A DNA stretch of 64,000 nucleotides. Source: a virus. A program made the position numbers and the translations under genes. Shown piece by piece: positions 56,319 to 63,238 of this stretch (positions are counted from its first letter, which is position 1; every line of letters starts with the position of its first letter). Under the pieces are notes generated by a model. It had not been told where the DNA came from, searched no databases, and saw only the letters and a program-made list of their open reading frames with translations. The stretch spans positions 31,175-95,174 of IMG/VR virus record IMGVR_UViG_3300033145_000668. One strand, given 5' to 3'.

Positions 56319-56330
56319 ACATTTATAATA
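56319..56330 (+). promoter_or_regulatory. TATA box for the winged-helix gene
   Basis: ACATTTATAATA, with a leader of about 25 bases holding AAAAGGAG before ATG 56374. Confidence 0.55.
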
Positions 56331-56373
56331 TATATTTTATTATAAATATAAAAGGAGTAAAAGAAGTGATAAA

Positions 56374-56661
56374 ATGAATAAAATAATAAATATATTTTGC
56401 AAAGAAAAACCGTCTCTAATTTTACTATCGTTAAATAAAAACAGTGGCACCGAAAAAACCATAAGTAATTTGGCAAAAGATTCTGATTGTGTTTTTGCTC
56501 ATGTTACCAATATACTTAAGGCTTTTCATAAAGAAAATATTACAACATTTAAAAAAGAAGGTAGAACAAAAATAATTAGTTTAACCGAAAAAGGAAAATT
56601 AATAGCTACATCACTTGAACAAATGATAAATGTTGAAAGCACACTTATAAGCAACTCTTAA
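56374..56661 (+). CDS. winged helix-turn-helix regulator
   Basis: 95 residues: 'TISNLAKDSDCVFAHVTNIL' is the HTH and 'ITTFKKEGRTKIISLTEKG' the wing, as in MarR/ArsR-like and archaeal wHTH proteins. It may regulate the neighbouring leaderless promoters. Confidence 0.75.
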   Translation: MNKIINIFCKEKPSLILLSLNKNSGTEKTISNLAKDSDCVFAHVTNILKAFHKENITTFKKEGRTKIISLTEKGKLIATSLEQMINVESTLISNS

Positions 56662-56697
56662 ATATTAGGAGATTAATTAAAATGGAGATAAATTAAA

Positions 56698-56775
56698 ATG
56701 CCTGAAGATGAAGTAGAAACACCGGAAGAAGCAGTTGAAGAAGTAGAAGTAGAAGCTGAAGAAGAAGCTGAATAA
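56698..56775 (+). CDS. 25-aa Glu-rich peptide
   Basis: MPEDEVETPEEAVEEV and more Glu; over half of the residues are acidic. It follows TGGAGA at suitable distance. A DNA-mimic or translation artefact are both possible. Confidence 0.35.
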   Translation: MPEDEVETPEEAVEEVEVEAEEEAE

Positions 56776-56821
56776 GTCTTCTGAAAAATTTATTATTTTT
56801 TTATTTAATATTAAAAACAAA

Positions 56822-57001
56822 ATGACAAAAATCGATTACGAAAATGTAGGAAAAGATGTAAAGGAATGTCTTTATAGTTTTAATGATAAGTTTTCTAAAT
56901 TGGAAAGAAAAAAAGATGAACTGGATAGTCAATTTTTAAAAAGAATTGTTAATAACAGAAAAAGATGTTTAAATAAATTAACAAACGACAAACATTTATA
57001 A
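56822..57001 (+). CDS. 59-aa helical protein, unknown
   Basis: Starts MTKIDYENVGKDVKECLY; coiled-coil-like. Ends DKHL-stop, with the stop inside the TATA box of the CCA-enzyme gene. Confidence 0.5.
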   Translation: MTKIDYENVGKDVKECLYSFNDKFSKLERKKDELDSQFLKRIVNNRKRCLNKLTNDKHL

Positions 57002-57004
57002 AAG
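56992..57004 (+). promoter_or_regulatory. TATA box overlapping a stop codon
   Basis: ACATTTATAAAAG; TAA of the preceding gene is embedded. The ATG at 57032 stands 40 bases after the box start. Confidence 0.6.
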
Positions 57005-57031
57005 ACAGGTTCCTTTATATTATATAATAAA

Positions 57032-58075
57032 ATGATAACTAAAATACTAAAAGAAGTAAATAGAGTAATGAAACCGCATGCTGTATATGCCGTTGGTGGA
57101 TGTGTGCGTGACCATTTATTAGGAATCGAGCCAAAAGATTACGATTTTTGTACTTCTGCTACTCCAGAACAAATTGAAAAATGTATTAAATCTAAATCTA
57201 TGAGAGCATATTTAACTGGAAAGAGATTTGGTACTATTGGGTGTAAAGTAAAAGTTGATGGTAATTACCACATGATTGAGATAACAACTTTTAGGAAAGA
57301 GCAGTATGCAAAAGGAGATAGAAAACCCGACGTTGAGTTTGTTACTTCGTTACATGAGGATTTAAGTAGAAGGGATTTTACTATTAATAGCATGTGTGCA
57401 AGATTGGTAAACGACAAGCTAAAAATAGTAGACCCATTCAACGGTCAGGAAGATTTGAAGAATGGAATAATTAGAGCAGTTGGTAATCCTAAAATAAGAT
57501 TCAAAGAGGACCCATTGAGAATTTTAAGATGTGTAAGGTTTGCTTGTAGATTTAATTATGAAATAGAAGAAAAAACAAGAAAGAAAATGGAAAGTGGAGC
57601 AATCCAAATTTTAAATATTAGTAAGGAACGGTGGGTTATAGAGTTGGATAAGATTTTACAATCTAATAATGTTAGAAAGGGATTAGAATTATTATGGGAT
57701 ACTAAATTGTTTATTTATATGATACCAGAATTGTCTTTACAGCGAGGGTATGAGCAAAACTCTCAATATCATAATTTTACATTAGATGAGCACACTATTA
57801 AAGTTGTAGAAGCGGTTAGAAAGGATACTGATGATTTGAATTTACTTTGGGCTGCGTTACTTCATGATTGTGGAAAGGTTTTTTGTAAAACAGAAAATAA
57901 AAAAGGTTATAATAATTATATATCCCATGAAAATATAAGTTCTGAAATTGTTTTAAAATATGTTAATTATTTAAAATGGAGTAATGAAAGAAAAAATAAA
58001 GTATATGATTTAGTTCTCAATCACTTAGATGATGATTGTGAACTTAGAAAATATGATAACTTAGGTAAAGTGTAA
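57032..58075 (+). CDS. cca: class II CCA-adding enzyme / tRNA nucleotidyltransferase
   Basis: 347 residues. 'AVGGCVRDHLLGIEPKDYDF' (motif A with the metal Asp pair), 'RRDFTINSM' (motif B), 'DPLRILRCVRFACRF' (motif D, ribose/base selection) and an HD-type end with 'LLWAALLHDCGKVF'. This is the bacterial/eukaryotic class II type; archaea normally use class I, so it looks transferred. It restores the CCA end of tRNA. It is a little shorter than usual, and an endonuclease gene follows, so the end may be trimmed. Confidence 0.9.
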   Translation: MITKILKEVNRVMKPHAVYAVGGCVRDHLLGIEPKDYDFCTSATPEQIEKCIKSKSMRAYLTGKRFGTIGCKVKVDGNYHMIEITTFRKEQYAKGDRKPDVEFVTSLHEDLSRRDFTINSMCARLVNDKLKIVDPFNGQEDLKNGIIRAVGNPKIRFKEDPLRILRCVRFACRFNYEIEEKTRKKMESGAIQILNISKERWVIELDKILQSNNVRKGLELLWDTKLFIYMIPELSLQRGYEQNSQYHNFTLDEHTIKVVEAVRKDTDDLNLLWAALLHDCGKVFCKTENKKGYNNYISHENISSEIVLKYVNYLKWSNERKNKVYDLVLNHLDDDCELRKYDNLGKV

Positions 58076-58097
58076 TATATATAATTTATTATAAATA

Positions 58098-58109
58098 CAT
58101 TTAAATACT
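58098..58109 (+). promoter_or_regulatory. TATA-like box, leaderless start at 58129
   Basis: ACATTTAAATAC, 31 bases before the ATG. Confidence 0.45.
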
Positions 58110-58128
58110 CATTATAATATATTATAAT

Positions 58129-58266
58129 ATGAAAATAACAAAAAAACTAGTGAAAATAGGAGATAGTATTGGTATCATTATTGATAAACCAATACTTGAA
58201 AAAATGAAATTGAAAGAAAAAGATTTAGTTGAAATAAATATTAAAATAGTTGAAAATGAAGAATAA
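58129..58266 (+). CDS. AbrB/MazE-like DNA-binding protein
   Basis: 45 residues: 'KKLVKIGDSIGIIIDKPILEKMKL' and 'KDLVEINI' are the standard SpoVT/AbrB swapped-hairpin pattern. Such proteins are antitoxins or regulators; no toxin gene is next to it. Overlaps the endonuclease gene by 11 bases. Confidence 0.75.
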   Translation: MKITKKLVKIGDSIGIIIDKPILEKMKLKEKDLVEINIKIVENEE

Positions 58267-58930
58267 AGGTTCTTGGAAGAAAGGTCATGTCCCTTGGAAT
58301 AAAGGTAAAAAGTATAAATTAGAAGAAATTCATAGTAAAGAAAAAGCTGAAGAAATAAGAATAAAAATGAGAGACTCCATGGTAGGTAAAAAGCACACAG
58401 AAGAAGCAAAAGAAAAAATGAAAAAAACTTATAAAGAAAAATATGAAACCGGATATGAAAATAATAGAAAAGGAAAAGAAACACCAGAATCTACTAAAAT
58501 AAAATTAAGTAAAGCAAATAAAGGTCGCAAACCTTGGATAACTGGCGGTCACCATACGGAAAAAACTAAAGAAAAAATAAGTAAATCTAAAATTGGAAAT
58601 AAACATACAGAAAAAGCAAAAATGAATATGAGAATATCAAGATGTAATTATATAAAAAAGGTTGGTGGACCTACGTTTGGCAAAAACGAAACTCAAATAC
58701 TAAATGAATTTGAATTATCTAATGGTATTAAGTTGATAAGGCAATATAGTATCGTAGGATATTTAATAGATGGATGTTGTAAAGAATTGAATTTAGTGGT
58801 TGAAGTTTATGAAAAGTTTCATGAAAATCAAAAAGAAAAAGATGAAAAAAGAAAACAAAAAATAATAAATAAATTAAATTGTGATTTTGTAATAATAGAA
58901 GATAATTTTGATAACGAGAGGACAAAGTGA
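58256..58930 (+). CDS. homing-type endonuclease with NUMOD3 repeats and Vsr/EDxHD-like core
   Basis: 224 residues from ATG 58256; a TTG two codons earlier is possible. Basic DNA-binding repeats of NUMOD3 type ('SMVGKKHTEEAKEKMKKTY', 'ANKGRKPWITGGHHTEKTKE', 'SKIGNKHTEKAK') are followed by a nuclease-like end ('LIRQYSIVGYLIDGCCKELN', 'VVEVYEKFHENQKEKDEKR') with D ... E pattern. Inserted between the CCA-enzyme and ligase genes. Confidence 0.75.
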   Translation: MKNKGSWKKGHVPWNKGKKYKLEEIHSKEKAEEIRIKMRDSMVGKKHTEEAKEKMKKTYKEKYETGYENNRKGKETPESTKIKLSKANKGRKPWITGGHHTEKTKEKISKSKIGNKHTEKAKMNMRISRCNYIKKVGGPTFGKNETQILNEFELSNGIKLIRQYSIVGYLIDGCCKELNLVVEVYEKFHENQKEKDEKRKQKIINKLNCDFVIIEDNFDNERTK

Positions 58931-59076
58931 CACCCAAAAAATGTTCAGAGTGTACAAGATTTATTCCAGAAGCAAGAATTAAACAATATAAAAACAGAAC
59001 AATATATACATGTTCAAAACCATGTTCAATTAAACGAGAATACAGCAGACCTAGTAGATATAAAAATAAAAAATGA
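58927..59076 (+). CDS. 49-aa zinc-binding protein (GTG start)
   Basis: 'KKCSECTRFIP' and 'YTCSKPCSIKRE' with basic end, like small zinc fingers of phages. GTG overlaps the stop of the endonuclease. Confidence 0.5.
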   Translation: MTPKKCSECTRFIPEARIKQYKNRTIYTCSKPCSIKREYSRPSRYKNKK

Positions 59077-59085
59077 AAAGGACAA

Positions 59086-59099
59086 TGTTTATAAAGACC
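59086..59099 (+). promoter_or_regulatory. TATA box for the ligase gene
   Basis: TGTTTATAAAGACC, about 35 bases before ATG 59125. Confidence 0.6.
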
Positions 59100-59124
59100 G
59101 TTTTCCTATATATTATATAACAAA

Positions 59125-60246
59125 ATGAAACAAGAATTAAAAAAAATATACAAAAGAAACACAAACGGAAGTGTAAATCAATGGCAAATATTTGTTGTTG
59201 ATAATAGTTATTACACGGAAGAAGGAATATTGGATGGTAAAATAACTACATCTAAATCTAAAATAATAGTTGGTAAAAACATAGGAAGAAGCAATGAGAC
59301 AACTGATTATGAGCAAGCTATTAAAGAAGCTGAAGCTAAACAGACGAAAAAATTGGATTCTGGATATTCTGAAGACCTAAATAAAATAGATACAGCAAAA
59401 ACATTTTTCGCTCCGATGTTAGCACATAAGTACGAAAAATATAAAGACAAAATTGAATTTCCATTATTAGTATCTCCGAAGATAGACGGAGCTAGAATGG
59501 TAATTCAAGAAGATGGTTTGTTCACTAGAAACGGAAAAGAATATGTTTCGTGCCCACACATTACTGAATTATTTAAACCACTTTTCGAAAAATATCCTAA
59601 TTGGGTAATTGATGGAGAAGTATATGCTCACGATGTTTCATTTGAGAAAGTTATGAGTTTAGTTAGAAAAAGTAAACCAACTGAGGAAGATATACAAGAA
59701 TCTGAAAAGATGATTAGTATTTATATTTTTGATGGTGTTGTTGACGACACTAATTTAGGATTTGAAAAAAGGTTTGAGTTGATTAGAAAAGAAATAAATA
59801 ATATTATCGGAGAAACAGAAAAAATAAAATATGTTGAAAATAATATAATAACATCAGATGCCGAAGTAGAAAAATATCATAGTGAATTTGTTGCTGATGG
59901 TTATGAAGGACTAATGATAAGAATACCAAATTCTATTTATGAAAACAAAAGAAGTAAGATGTTGTTAAAATACAAACATTTTTTGGATGAGGAATTCAAA
60001 ATTATAGATGTTGTTGAAGGATTGGGTAATCGTTCAGGAATGGCAGGAAATCTTGTGTTAGAGATGGAAGATGGAAAAACATTTTCTTCAGGAATAAAAG
60101 GCGGAGAAGATTATTATAAATATTTATTAGAAAATAAATCTAAGATTATTGGAAAATTTGCTACAATTAGGTATCAAAATTTATCCGATAAAGATAAGTT
60201 ACCGAGGTTTCCGGTTTGTGTAGATATTGGGAGGATTGATTTATGA
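59125..60246 (+). CDS. ATP-dependent DNA ligase with N-terminal WGR-like domain
   Basis: 373 residues. Residues 1-95 ('IYKRNTNGSVNQWQIFVVDN', 'SKIIVGKNIGRSNETT') are a WGR-like DNA-binding part. The ligase core has 'VSPKIDGARMVI' (motif I, KxDG), 'TRNGKEY' (Ia/II), 'WVIDGEVYAH' (III), 'DGYEGLMIRIPN' (IV) and 'MLLKYKHF' (V), then an OB end ('GNRSGMAGNLVLEM'). Seals DNA nicks in replication. Confidence 0.88.
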   Translation: MKQELKKIYKRNTNGSVNQWQIFVVDNSYYTEEGILDGKITTSKSKIIVGKNIGRSNETTDYEQAIKEAEAKQTKKLDSGYSEDLNKIDTAKTFFAPMLAHKYEKYKDKIEFPLLVSPKIDGARMVIQEDGLFTRNGKEYVSCPHITELFKPLFEKYPNWVIDGEVYAHDVSFEKVMSLVRKSKPTEEDIQESEKMISIYIFDGVVDDTNLGFEKRFELIRKEINNIIGETEKIKYVENNIITSDAEVEKYHSEFVADGYEGLMIRIPNSIYENKRSKMLLKYKHFLDEEFKIIDVVEGLGNRSGMAGNLVLEMEDGKTFSSGIKGGEDYYKYLLENKSKIIGKFATIRYQNLSDKDKLPRFPVCVDIGRIDL

Positions 60247-60638
60247 CAAAATATAAATGGAAAGTAAATTATGTAAATGAAGGACAATTTGATATGTTAG
60301 ACTATCCAGAAAAATATATTGGAGAGCATGAAATTATTATAAAATTATCTTCTTCTATTGAATTTTTTAGTAAAGAAGTAAATGATTTTCTTAAAAAAAA
60401 TAAAATAAAAAATGTTTATGCACATAATACAATAAAAAATAGACAAGATTGGACTTATAATATGAAGAAAAGTGTTAATACTATTATGATAAGAGATTTA
60501 AAAAAAGATAGCGATGATAAAAAAGAAGTAGAAAAAATTATGAAGTTAATTCCAAAATTACATAAAGACCCTAAATATAGAGCAAAGAGAAAATTAATAG
60601 AAGAAATTAAAAATAGAAAAGGACAAGGAGTTATATAA
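60243..60638 (+). CDS. 131-aa protein, unknown
   Basis: 'IEFFSKEVNDFLKKNKIKNV' and 'RDLKKDSDDKKEVEKIM'; mixed alpha/beta start and a very basic C terminus. ATGA overlap with ligase and 1-base overlap with thg1. It may belong to the tRNA set by position only. Confidence 0.6.
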   Translation: MTKYKWKVNYVNEGQFDMLDYPEKYIGEHEIIIKLSSSIEFFSKEVNDFLKKNKIKNVYAHNTIKNRQDWTYNMKKSVNTIMIRDLKKDSDDKKEVEKIMKLIPKLHKDPKYRAKRKLIEEIKNRKGQGVI

Positions 60639-61405
60639 TGATAAATACATTAGAAGATATGCAAAAATTTGAAAGATACTCAAATATAAATATATTGAAA
60701 GATTGCTTTTTTGCAATCAGGGTTGATGGTCGGTCATTCCATACAGAAGTTAAAAAAATGAAAATGGAAAGACCTTTTGATAAAAAATTAAGGAATGCTA
60801 TAAATAAGGCTATTAAATCTGTCATGAAAGATTTCGGATGTTTATTCGCATATACCGAAAGCGATGAAGTGACTTTTTTATTCTCTAAAAATTCAGAATT
60901 ATTTGATAGAAGATTGGAAAAATTAATATCATTGGTTGCTTCAAAAATGAGTGTTGAATTTTCAAAAAGTAAAATAGCAAAAGGAACATGTCCAACATTT
61001 GATGCAAGAATTCTAGAACTACCATCTAACGATTTAGTAATTAAATGTTTTCAATGGAGACAAATGGATTCTCATAGAAATGCAATTTCTACTCAATGTT
61101 TTTGGAGATTAGTTAAAGAAGGAGAATCAGAAAGAAAGGCAACAAAAATAATGGAAGGAATGAAAGATGCAGATAAAAATGAATTACTATTTAAAAGATT
61201 TAATTGTAATTATAATAATACTCCAGAATGGACAAGAAAAGGTACTATGTTTTACATAAAAGAATATAATAAGAAAGGTTATAATCCAATTAAAAAACAG
61301 AAAGAGAATGCAATAAGAAAAAAGATAGTTTGTGAAAACATCACGGTTCATTTTAGAAAAGATAATCTTAAAGATTGGTTAAATAAAGGAGTGAAAATCA
61401 TTTAA
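60638..61405 (+). CDS. thg1: Thg1-type 3'-5' polymerase (tRNA-His guanylyltransferase family)
   Basis: 255 residues. 'FFAIRVDGRSFHTEVKKM' (palm metal Asp, DGR), 'LFAYTESDEVTFLFS' (second metal pair), 'GTCPTFDARILEL' and 'CFQWRQMDSHRNAI' are the Thg1 set. The family adds nucleotides to the 5' end of tRNA; archaeal-type members do so template-dependently and can repair 5'-shortened tRNAs. Adjacent to Pth2 and near CCA and RtcB genes. Confidence 0.92.
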   Translation: MINTLEDMQKFERYSNINILKDCFFAIRVDGRSFHTEVKKMKMERPFDKKLRNAINKAIKSVMKDFGCLFAYTESDEVTFLFSKNSELFDRRLEKLISLVASKMSVEFSKSKIAKGTCPTFDARILELPSNDLVIKCFQWRQMDSHRNAISTQCFWRLVKEGESERKATKIMEGMKDADKNELLFKRFNCNYNNTPEWTRKGTMFYIKEYNKKGYNPIKKQKENAIRKKIVCENITVHFRKDNLKDWLNKGVKII

Positions 61406-61406
61406 A

Positions 61407-61772
61407 ATGACAGAAGAGATAAAAATACCATATAAACAGTACATCGTTGTGCCTCGTAAGCCGAAAATGACAAAAGGTAAAATCGGAAGTCAAGTGGCCC
61501 ACGCAACATTCTTAGCACTTGAAAAACAAAAAGATAAAAAACTTATTAATGAATGGAAAGATAAAGGAATGTGTGTAATTGTACTTGAATGTGATAATGA
61601 ACTTCAGTTAAATAATTTAGCTAAATATTTAGAACAATGGAAAGTTCCTCATCATATGTATGTTGACGAGGGGCTGTATGGTTGTAAACCTTTTACGGCT
61701 ACAGCTTTGGCTACTGGTGTTTTGACTGAAGAATATTATTGGATGTTTGAAACAATGAAGTTGTTTAAATGA
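61407..61772 (+). CDS. pth2: peptidyl-tRNA hydrolase, Pth2 type
   Basis: 121 residues: 'QYIVVPRKPKMTKGKIGSQV', 'AHATFLAL', 'KVPHHMYVDEGLYGCKPFTA', 'TALATGV'. This is the archaeal/eukaryotic Pth2 family, which frees tRNA from stalled peptidyl-tRNA. It follows thg1 with a 1-base gap. Confidence 0.9.
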   Translation: MTEEIKIPYKQYIVVPRKPKMTKGKIGSQVAHATFLALEKQKDKKLINEWKDKGMCVIVLECDNELQLNNLAKYLEQWKVPHHMYVDEGLYGCKPFTATALATGVLTEEYYWMFETMKLFK

Positions 61773-61774
61773 AA

Positions 61775-61788
61775 ACATTTATAAACCC
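61775..61788 (+). promoter_or_regulatory. TATA box for the HNH gene
   Basis: ACATTTATAAACCC, 42 bases before ATG 61817. Confidence 0.55.
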
Positions 61789-61816
61789 TAAATTATTAAA
61801 TATAATATAAAAGAAA

Positions 61817-62242
61817 ATGGTGAAAGTAGATATAAAATTAAAAGAGACAAGAATAAAAAACAAAGAGATACTGAAAAGTATTGATGTGCTTGATAAAACT
61901 TATTGTAAAAATTTAAAGACAATTGCAAAATTGCAAGCCGAAAATGTTTTAGCAAAATCAAAACAGAGAAGATTGAGAACTAATATTATAACAATGAGAA
62001 ATATAAAAATAGATAGAAGATTAAGCACTAAAGAAAAACTTAAAATAATAAAAGACAGAGGAAATAAATGTAAAGAGTGTTCAGCCACAACAAGATTAAC
62101 TATTCATCATAAAAAGAGTTTGTCGTTAGGTGGAACTAATCGTGATAATAATTTAGAAGTACTGTGTATAGATTGTCACAGAAAACATCACCCAATAAAT
62201 GAAACTGCAATATTAAATGGAGAGATACCGAAAGTAAAATGA
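61817..62242 (+). CDS. HNH endonuclease
   Basis: 141 residues: a basic coiled N-terminal half and 'CKECSATTRLTIHHKKSLS', 'LGGTNRDNNLEVLCIDCHRK', the standard HNH with zinc cysteines. Homing-type or small virion endonuclease. Has its own promoter, unlike its neighbours. Confidence 0.8.
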   Translation: MVKVDIKLKETRIKNKEILKSIDVLDKTYCKNLKTIAKLQAENVLAKSKQRRLRTNIITMRNIKIDRRLSTKEKLKIIKDRGNKCKECSATTRLTIHHKKSLSLGGTNRDNNLEVLCIDCHRKHHPINETAILNGEIPKVK

Positions 62243-62457
62243 CATTAATTAAATGTAAAAACTGTAATAGAGAACATCCGGAGTCAACTTCTAACTGTTG
62301 TTGGATAAGTTGTGAATGCGGAAAAACAATTTGCGGTCAGTGCGATTATGCTGGAGAAAATTGGACCGACGTTTCCAGCGGTGATGATGAAGACCAGTAT
62401 TGGTGCTGTAAAGGATGTCCAGATTGTGGATTAAGTGGTTGTGCGATGTGTATTTAA
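62239..62457 (+). CDS. 72-aa cysteine-rich zinc protein
   Basis: More than ten cysteines in 72 residues ('CKNCNREHP', 'CCWISCECGK', 'CGQCDYAG', 'CCKGCPDCGLSGC'), so two to three zinc sites are possible. No family recognised. ATGA overlap with the HNH gene. Confidence 0.6.
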   Translation: MTLIKCKNCNREHPESTSNCCWISCECGKTICGQCDYAGENWTDVSSGDDEDQYWCCKGCPDCGLSGCAMCI

Positions 62458-62485
62458 AATGATAGTAAATGGAGAAGTATAAAAG

Positions 62486-63238
62486 ATGAGTAAATATAAA
62501 TTAAATAAAAAATGTATTATATGCAATAAGAATATTTTAGATAAAAATAAAACTGGGTTTTGTAATAAACATAGAGATAGAACAGGAAAGAATAATCCAT
62601 TTTATGGTAAAAAGCATACAATAGAATATAAAGAAAAAGCAAGAATTAGAAGTTCTATATCGACTAAAAAACTTTGGCAAGACCCAGAATATAGAAATAA
62701 AGTTATTAAAGGAACTTCTAAACCTAGACGAGAAAAATTTAAACAGGAGCAAAGTGAAAGAATAACACAGTGGTATATAGATAATCCAGAACAAAGAGAA
62801 ATTAGAAGAGAAAAAATGAAAGAATCTTGGAAGAATGGAAAGATTACTCCAAATAAACGTGTTATTTCAAATAAAAGTAAAAAAGAAAAAAAATTATTTT
62901 TGAAAATAAAAAGATTATTTATCAACGCTGATGATAAATGTACTATACACTCCGAAACTAATTGGTTTCTTCCGGATATTTATATTGAAGATATAAACCT
63001 AATTATAGAATTTAAAGGAAATTATTGGCACGCTAATCCTAAATATTATAATGAAGACGATATTGTTCATCACAATATTATAGCTAAAGATATTTGGGAA
63101 AAAGATAATTTAAGAGAAAAAGAATTAGAAAAATTAGGTTATGAAGTATTTGTAGTTTGGGAAGATGATTATGATAATGATATAAATTATATTATTAAGA
63201 ATATAGATAGTTATAATTGGGAGAGTTGTTCAATATGA
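62486..63238 (+). CDS. homing-type endonuclease with Vsr/EDxHD-like nuclease domain
   Basis: 250 residues. N-terminal CIIC ... zinc-like start and NUMOD3-like repeats ('NPFYGKKHTIEYKEKARI', 'REKMKESWKNGKITP'), then 'WFLPDIYIEDINLIIEFKGN' and 'YWHANPKYYNED' with 'REKELEKLGYEVFVVWEDDY', the E-D-x-H-D type nuclease core of this homing class. It ends 4 bases inside rtcB, so it may be an insertion next to it. Confidence 0.8.
   Translation: MSKYKLNKKCIICNKNILDKNKTGFCNKHRDRTGKNNPFYGKKHTIEYKEKARIRSSISTKKLWQDPEYRNKVIKGTSKPRREKFKQEQSERITQWYIDNPEQREIRREKMKESWKNGKITPNKRVISNKSKKEKKLFLKIKRLFINADDKCTIHSETNWFLPDIYIEDINLIIEFKGNYWHANPKYYNEDDIVHHNIIAKDIWEKDNLREKELEKLGYEVFVVWEDDYDNDINYIIKNIDSYNWESCSI

Noticed and set aside
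61900-62088. Minus-strand frames antisense to the HNH and endonuclease genes
   Set aside because: They mirror the strong Lys/Ile coding pattern of the plus-strand genes and have no start signals.
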